Shown in pieces: positions 60,684-64,000 of a stretch of DNA of 64,000 bases (positions are counted from its first letter, which is position 1; the number at the start of each line of letters is the position of its first letter). This DNA is from Deltaproteobacteria bacterium (GTDB lineage: Bacteria > Myxococcota > XYA12-FULL-58-9). Made by a program: the position numbers and the translations under genes. The DNA is taken from positions 1 through 64,000 of the forward strand of contig JACRCV010000042.1 of assembly GCA_016218825.1 (NCBI GenBank), read 5' to 3'. The notes beneath the pieces were generated by a model. That model was given only the letters and a program-made list of their open reading frames with translations. It was not told the DNA's origin and searched no databases.

Positions 60684-61226
60684 GTGGCGAGGGCGACAAC
60701 GGTCAGAGCCGCTGGCAAACCGCTGGTGAGCGTGATTATCGGCTCGGCGTCCGACGCCGAGGTCATGCAGGCGTGTCGGCTGGCGCTGGCGAGCTTCGGG
60801 ATCGCGCACGAGGCGCGGGTGCTGTCGGCGCATCGGACGCCGAAGGAGCTGGCGCGCTATGTGGAAGCGCTGCCGGGGCGCGGCGTGAGGCTGGTGATCG
60901 CCGCGGCCGGTATGGCGGCGCACCTGGCCGGCGCGGTGGCCGCGCACACGAGTCTGCCGGTGCTCGCGGTGCCGCTCGCGAGCGGCGCGCTCCAGGGAAT
61001 AGACGCGCTCTTCGCCACGGTGCAGATGCCGGGCGGTGTGCCGGTGGCGTGCTTCGGGATCGGCGCCGCCGGGGCCAAGAACGCGGCGTACATGGCGGCG
61101 CGGATCTTGGCGCTCGCCGACCGTGACCTGGCCGTGCGGATGCGCGGCGTGTTGCAGCGCGATCGGGAGCAGGTCCGCAAGGCGAGGTGGCCGGCGCCGG
61201 CCGCGGCCAAAGGAAGACCGTCGTGA
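60684..61226 (+). CDS. purE: N5-carboxyaminoimidazole ribonucleotide mutase / AIR carboxylase
   Basis: A 180-residue Pur[27 protein letters not shown] and [24 protein letters not shown] are conserved. The usual AGGAAHLPG loop reads [10 protein letters not shown]. No purK lies in the window. GTG start after GAGGAGG. The last 25 residues are a basic, low-complexity tail. The stop overlaps the purB GTG. Confidence 0.92.
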   Translation: MARATTVRAAGKPLVSVIIGSASDAEVMQACRLALASFGIAHEARVLSAHRTPKELARYVEALPGRGVRLVIAAAGMAAHLAGAVAAHTSLPVLAVPLASGALQGIDALFATVQMPGGVPVACFGIGAAGAKNAAYMAARILALADRDLAVRMRGVLQRDREQVRKARWPAPAAAKGRPS

Positions 61227-62524
61227 TTCCGCGCTATCGGACGGCGAAGATGGAGGCGATCTGGAGCGAGGACGCGACCTTCCGGCGCTGGACCGCGGTC
61301 GAGATCGCCGCCTGCGAGGCCTGGCATGCGCGCGGCGAGATCCCGGACGCGGAGATGAGCGTGATCCGGACGCGCGCCAGTCACCAGAGCGCCGCCCGGG
61401 TGGCAGAGCTCGAGGCGGTGACCCATCACGACGTCGTCGCGTTCGTGCGCGCCGTCGGCGAGGCGGTGGGCGAGCCGGCGCGCCGGCATCTGCACCGCGG
61501 TCTGACGTCCTCCGACGTCGTCGACAGCGCGTTGGCGCTCGGCATGAAGGCGAGCCTCGAGGTGGTGCTCGACGGCGTCGGTGCGTTGCAGGCGGCGGTC
61601 GGGCACCGGGCCCGCGAGTTCAAGAACACCCTGTGTGTCGGGCGCACCCACGGCGTCCACGCCGAGCCGACCACGTTCGGGCTGCGGCTGGCGGGGTTCT
61701 TCACCGAGCTGCAGCGCAACCGCGAGCGCCTGACGGCGGCGACGCAGCAGATCGCGTTCGGCAAGCTGTCGGGCGCGGTCGGCACCTTCAGCCAGACCGA
61801 TCCGGCGTTCGAGGCCTTCGTGCTCGGCAAGCTCGGGCTCGCCTGCGAGCCGGTCGCGACCCAGGTGGTGCCGCGCGACCGGCACGCGGCGGTGATGTGC
61901 GCCCTGGCGATCTTGGGCGCGAGCCTGGAGCGCTTCGCGACCGACCTGCGTTCGTTGCAGCGCACCGAGATCCGGGAGGTCGAGGAGCCGTTTGCCGAGG
62001 GCCAGACCGGCTCATCGGCGATGCCGCACAAGCGGAATCCGATCAGCGGCGAGCGGGTCGTGGGTCTGGCGCGGCTCTTGCGCGGCTACGCGCTGAGCGC
62101 TCTCGAGGACGTCAGCCTGTGGCACGAGCGCGACATCTCCCATTCGTCGGTGGAGCGGGTGATCGTGCCCGACGCCTTCCACGTCGCGGACTACATGTTG
62201 GCGATCCTCCTCGCGACCGTCGCCAAGCTGCGGGTCTACCCTGAGCGCATGCTCGAGAACCTGCAGCTGTCGCGCGGCCTGGTGTCGAGCCAGACCGTGC
62301 TGCACGCGCTGCTCGCCAAAGGGCTGGATCGGCAGCGGGCCTACGGCGCGGTGCAGCGGGCGGCGATGGCGGTCTGGGAACGACGGCAGCAGGACTTTCG
62401 CGCCGCGCTCGGCGCCGAGGCCGAGGTCACCGCGACCCTCACGCCTGCCGAGCTCGAGGCGGCGTTGGCCTTCGAGCCGCACCTGCGCCACGTGGATGCG
62501 CTGTTCTCGCGCGCGGGGTTGTAG
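61223..62524 (+). CDS. purB: Adenylosuccinate lyase
   Basis: A 433-residue fumarase/aspartase-superfamily lyase acting at two purine steps. The signature [15 protein letters not shown] is intact; [16 protein letters not shown] and [15 protein letters not shown] are family motifs. GTG at 61223 overlaps the purE stop and follows AGGAAG (61211-61216). Confidence 0.95.
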   Translation: MIPRYRTAKMEAIWSEDATFRRWTAVEIAACEAWHARGEIPDAEMSVIRTRASHQSAARVAELEAVTHHDVVAFVRAVGEAVGEPARRHLHRGLTSSDVVDSALALGMKASLEVVLDGVGALQAAVGHRAREFKNTLCVGRTHGVHAEPTTFGLRLAGFFTELQRNRERLTAATQQIAFGKLSGAVGTFSQTDPAFEAFVLGKLGLACEPVATQVVPRDRHAAVMCALAILGASLERFATDLRSLQRTEIREVEEPFAEGQTGSSAMPHKRNPISGERVVGLARLLRGYALSALEDVSLWHERDISHSSVERVIVPDAFHVADYMLAILLATVAKLRVYPERMLENLQLSRGLVSSQTVLHALLAKGLDRQRAYGAVQRAAMAVWERRQQDFRAALGAEAEVTATLTPAELEAALAFEPHLRHVDALFSRAGL

Positions 62525-62572
62525 GGCACCGTAACGGTTGCGGGCGACCGGGTCGCCGGAGGAGAGGGAGCC

Positions 62573-63856
62573 ATGCCAGCCATCGTCATCGTCGGCGCGC
62601 AGTGGGGCGACGAGGGAAAAGGGAAGGTGACCGACTACCTGGCGCGCGAGGCGGACACCGTCGTGCGCTACCAGGGGGGCAACAACGCCGGTCACACCAT
62701 CGTCGTCGGCGGCTCGACCTACCGTTTTCACCTGATCCCCTCCGGGATGTTGCATCGCGACAAGACCTGCGTCCTCGGCAACGGCGTGGTGATCGATCCC
62801 GAGGAGCTGCTCGCCGAGCTGGACGCGCTCGCGGCGCAGAAGGTGGACACCTCGCGCCTGATCGTCTCCAGCCAGGCGCACTATATCCTGCCGACCCACC
62901 AGGTCCTGGATCGCCAGGCCGAGGCGCGCAAGGGCGCGGCGAAGATCGGCACGACCGGTCGCGGCATCGGCCCGGCATACCAAGACAAGGTCAACCGCTG
63001 CGGCATCCGCCTGAGCGATCCGGCGCACCCCGAGCGCCTGCGGCAGAAGCTCGCGGCGCACCTCGAGGAGCACCGCGCCGATCTCGCCGGCTGTGACTGG
63101 ACCTTGGACCGCCTGCTCGCCCACTTGACGGCGGCGCACGGCCGCCTCCGACCCTACATCGGCGACGCCTCGATGGTGGTCAACGACGTCCTGGATCGGG
63201 GCGGGCGGGTGTTGTTCGAGGGCGCGCAGGGCACCCTGCTCGACATCGATCACGGCACCTATCCGTTCGTGACCTCATCGAGCCCGACCGCCGGCGGCGC
63301 TTGTCTCGGCGCCGGCATCGGTCCGACGCGCATCGACCGGGTCGTCGGGGTGGCCAAGGCCTACGCGACCAGAGTCGGCAGCGGTCCGTTCCCGACCGAG
63401 CTCGCGACCGATCCCGTGGGGGCGAAGCTGCGCGAGCGCGGCAAGGAGTTTGGCACCACCACCGGCCGGCCGCGGCGATGCGGCTGGCTCGATCTGGTGG
63501 CGTTGCGTTACGCGGTGCGCGTCAATGGGATCACCCAGTTGGCGATCACCAAGCTCGACGTCCTCGACGAGTTCGAGTCGCTACAGGTCGCGACCGCTTA
63601 CAAGGTGAACGGGACGTTGACGCGCGAGTTTCCGACCGCGATCGAGGACCTCGAGGTCGCGGAGCCGGTCTACGAGACCTTGCCGGGCTGGAGGGCCTCG
63701 TGCAGCGCCGCCAAGACCTGGTCGGATCTGCCGGCCGAAGCCACGGCCTACGTCGCTCGCCTCGAAGACTATCTCCGGGTGCCGGTGGCGCTGTTGTCCA
63801 TCGGCGCCGAGCGCAGCGCGACCTTCTCGCGGCTGGCGCTCTGGGAGCCGCTGTAG
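62573..63856 (+). CDS. purA: Adenylosuccinate synthetase
   Basis: A 427-residue enzyme, IMP + aspartate + GTP to adenylosuccinate. GAQWGDEGKGKVTDYLA is the P-loop region, GNNAGHTIV and GTTGRGIGPAYQDKV follow, and GTTTGRPRRCGWLD is the C-terminal signature. ATG at 62573 follows GGAGAGGGAG. It lies 48 bp after purB and closes the purine operon. Confidence 0.96.
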   Translation: MPAIVIVGAQWGDEGKGKVTDYLAREADTVVRYQGGNNAGHTIVVGGSTYRFHLIPSGMLHRDKTCVLGNGVVIDPEELLAELDALAAQKVDTSRLIVSSQAHYILPTHQVLDRQAEARKGAAKIGTTGRGIGPAYQDKVNRCGIRLSDPAHPERLRQKLAAHLEEHRADLAGCDWTLDRLLAHLTAAHGRLRPYIGDASMVVNDVLDRGGRVLFEGAQGTLLDIDHGTYPFVTSSSPTAGGACLGAGIGPTRIDRVVGVAKAYATRVGSGPFPTELATDPVGAKLRERGKEFGTTTGRPRRCGWLDLVALRYAVRVNGITQLAITKLDVLDEFESLQVATAYKVNGTLTREFPTAIEDLEVAEPVYETLPGWRASCSAAKTWSDLPAEATAYVARLEDYLRVPVALLSIGAERSATFSRLALWEPL

Positions 63857-63881
63857 ACGGGCGGCGCGCCGCCGGCGCCGC

Positions 63882-64000
63882 TCAGGCGACCCGATTGGCG
63901 ATGGCGTCGAGGCGCGCTTCGGCGGCCGCGAGCTCGGCGCGGCTCGCGAACGCCTTGCGCCGGGAGGGCTGCACCGGGTCGAAGCCGCCGTAGAGCGGTC
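63882..64000 (-). CDS. C-terminal end of an unidentified minus-strand gene (partial)
   Basis: On the minus strand the last 119 bp read open to a stop at 63882-63884, giving PLYGGFDPVQPSRRKAFASR and an Ala/Glu/Arg-rich helical tail ending NRVA. The codon pattern is coding-like. Only the end is in the window, so the family cannot be named. It converges with purA. Confidence 0.5.
   Translation of the reverse strand, partial: PLYGGFDPVQPSRRKAFASRAELAAAEARLDAIANRVA

Overview
The window is a gene-dense, very GC-rich stretch from a Gram-negative bacterium. Outer-membrane proteins, a Lol/MacB-type exporter, many lipoproteins with a lipobox, thrombospondin type 3 repeats, a VWA lipoprotein, a cysteine-rich repeat lipoprotein, a DUF1844 protein, GTG/TTG starts and an NtrC-type sigma-54 activator together suggest a myxobacterium-like (Myxococcota / former Deltaproteobacteria) chromosome. 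That placement is inferred from gene content, not from a marker gene. No rRNA, tRNA, CRISPR array or intact insertion sequence was seen.

Left part (1-11.3 kb). A truncated alpha/beta hydrolase is followed by a compact operon: a TetR regulator with a palindromic operator over its own promoter, a LolA-like lipoprotein-sorting protein, two MacB/LolE-type permeases, a LolD-type ATPase and a beta-barrel protein. Then come an isoprenylcysteine-methyltransferase-like membrane protein, a DEAH-box helicase, and a patch bounded by near-identical 38-bp direct repeats that carries a DUF423 protein and a vapBC toxin-antitoxin pair.

Central metabolism and surface proteins (11.3-31 kb). A DUF1844 pair, an aminotransferase, an ATP-type PEP carboxykinase, an OmpA/TSP3 outer-membrane protein, two extracytoplasmic lipoproteins, a second, GTP-type PEP carboxykinase, a cysteine-rich lipoprotein, a membrane glycosyltransferase gene broken by one in-frame TGA, nadA, and a thrABC operon (fused aspartokinase-homoserine dehydrogenase, homoserine kinase, threonine synthase) on the minus strand. 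A structured intergenic repeat occurs here twice, with a third, inverted copy at 37.8 kb. Its hairpin stems covary.

30.9-37.8 kb is the most unusual locus: lipoprotein, phosphate-selective-type porin, a 956-residue membrane-anchored CotH-like plus beta-helix protein, an unknown 187-residue protein, a VTC-type polyphosphate polymerase domain protein and a DUF4956 membrane protein. The last four genes overlap. It reads as an envelope phosphate/polyphosphate module and is the best candidate here for an undescribed system.

39.3-46.4 kb is a redox unit. A sensor kinase with two CxxCH haem motifs and its NtrC-type partner are divergent from a five-gene operon (small membrane protein, cyclic-nucleotide-fold protein, tetrahaem lipoprotein, iron-sulfur lipoprotein, NrfD-type quinol subunit). 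That operon starts with a well-spaced sigma-54 promoter and upstream inverted repeats. Next to it lie carAB (minus strand) and, divergent from carA, a nearly complete purine operon in the order purC-S-Q-L-F-M-N-H-D-E-B-A, mostly with overlapping genes. purK is absent. The window ends in the C-terminal end of a minus-strand gene.
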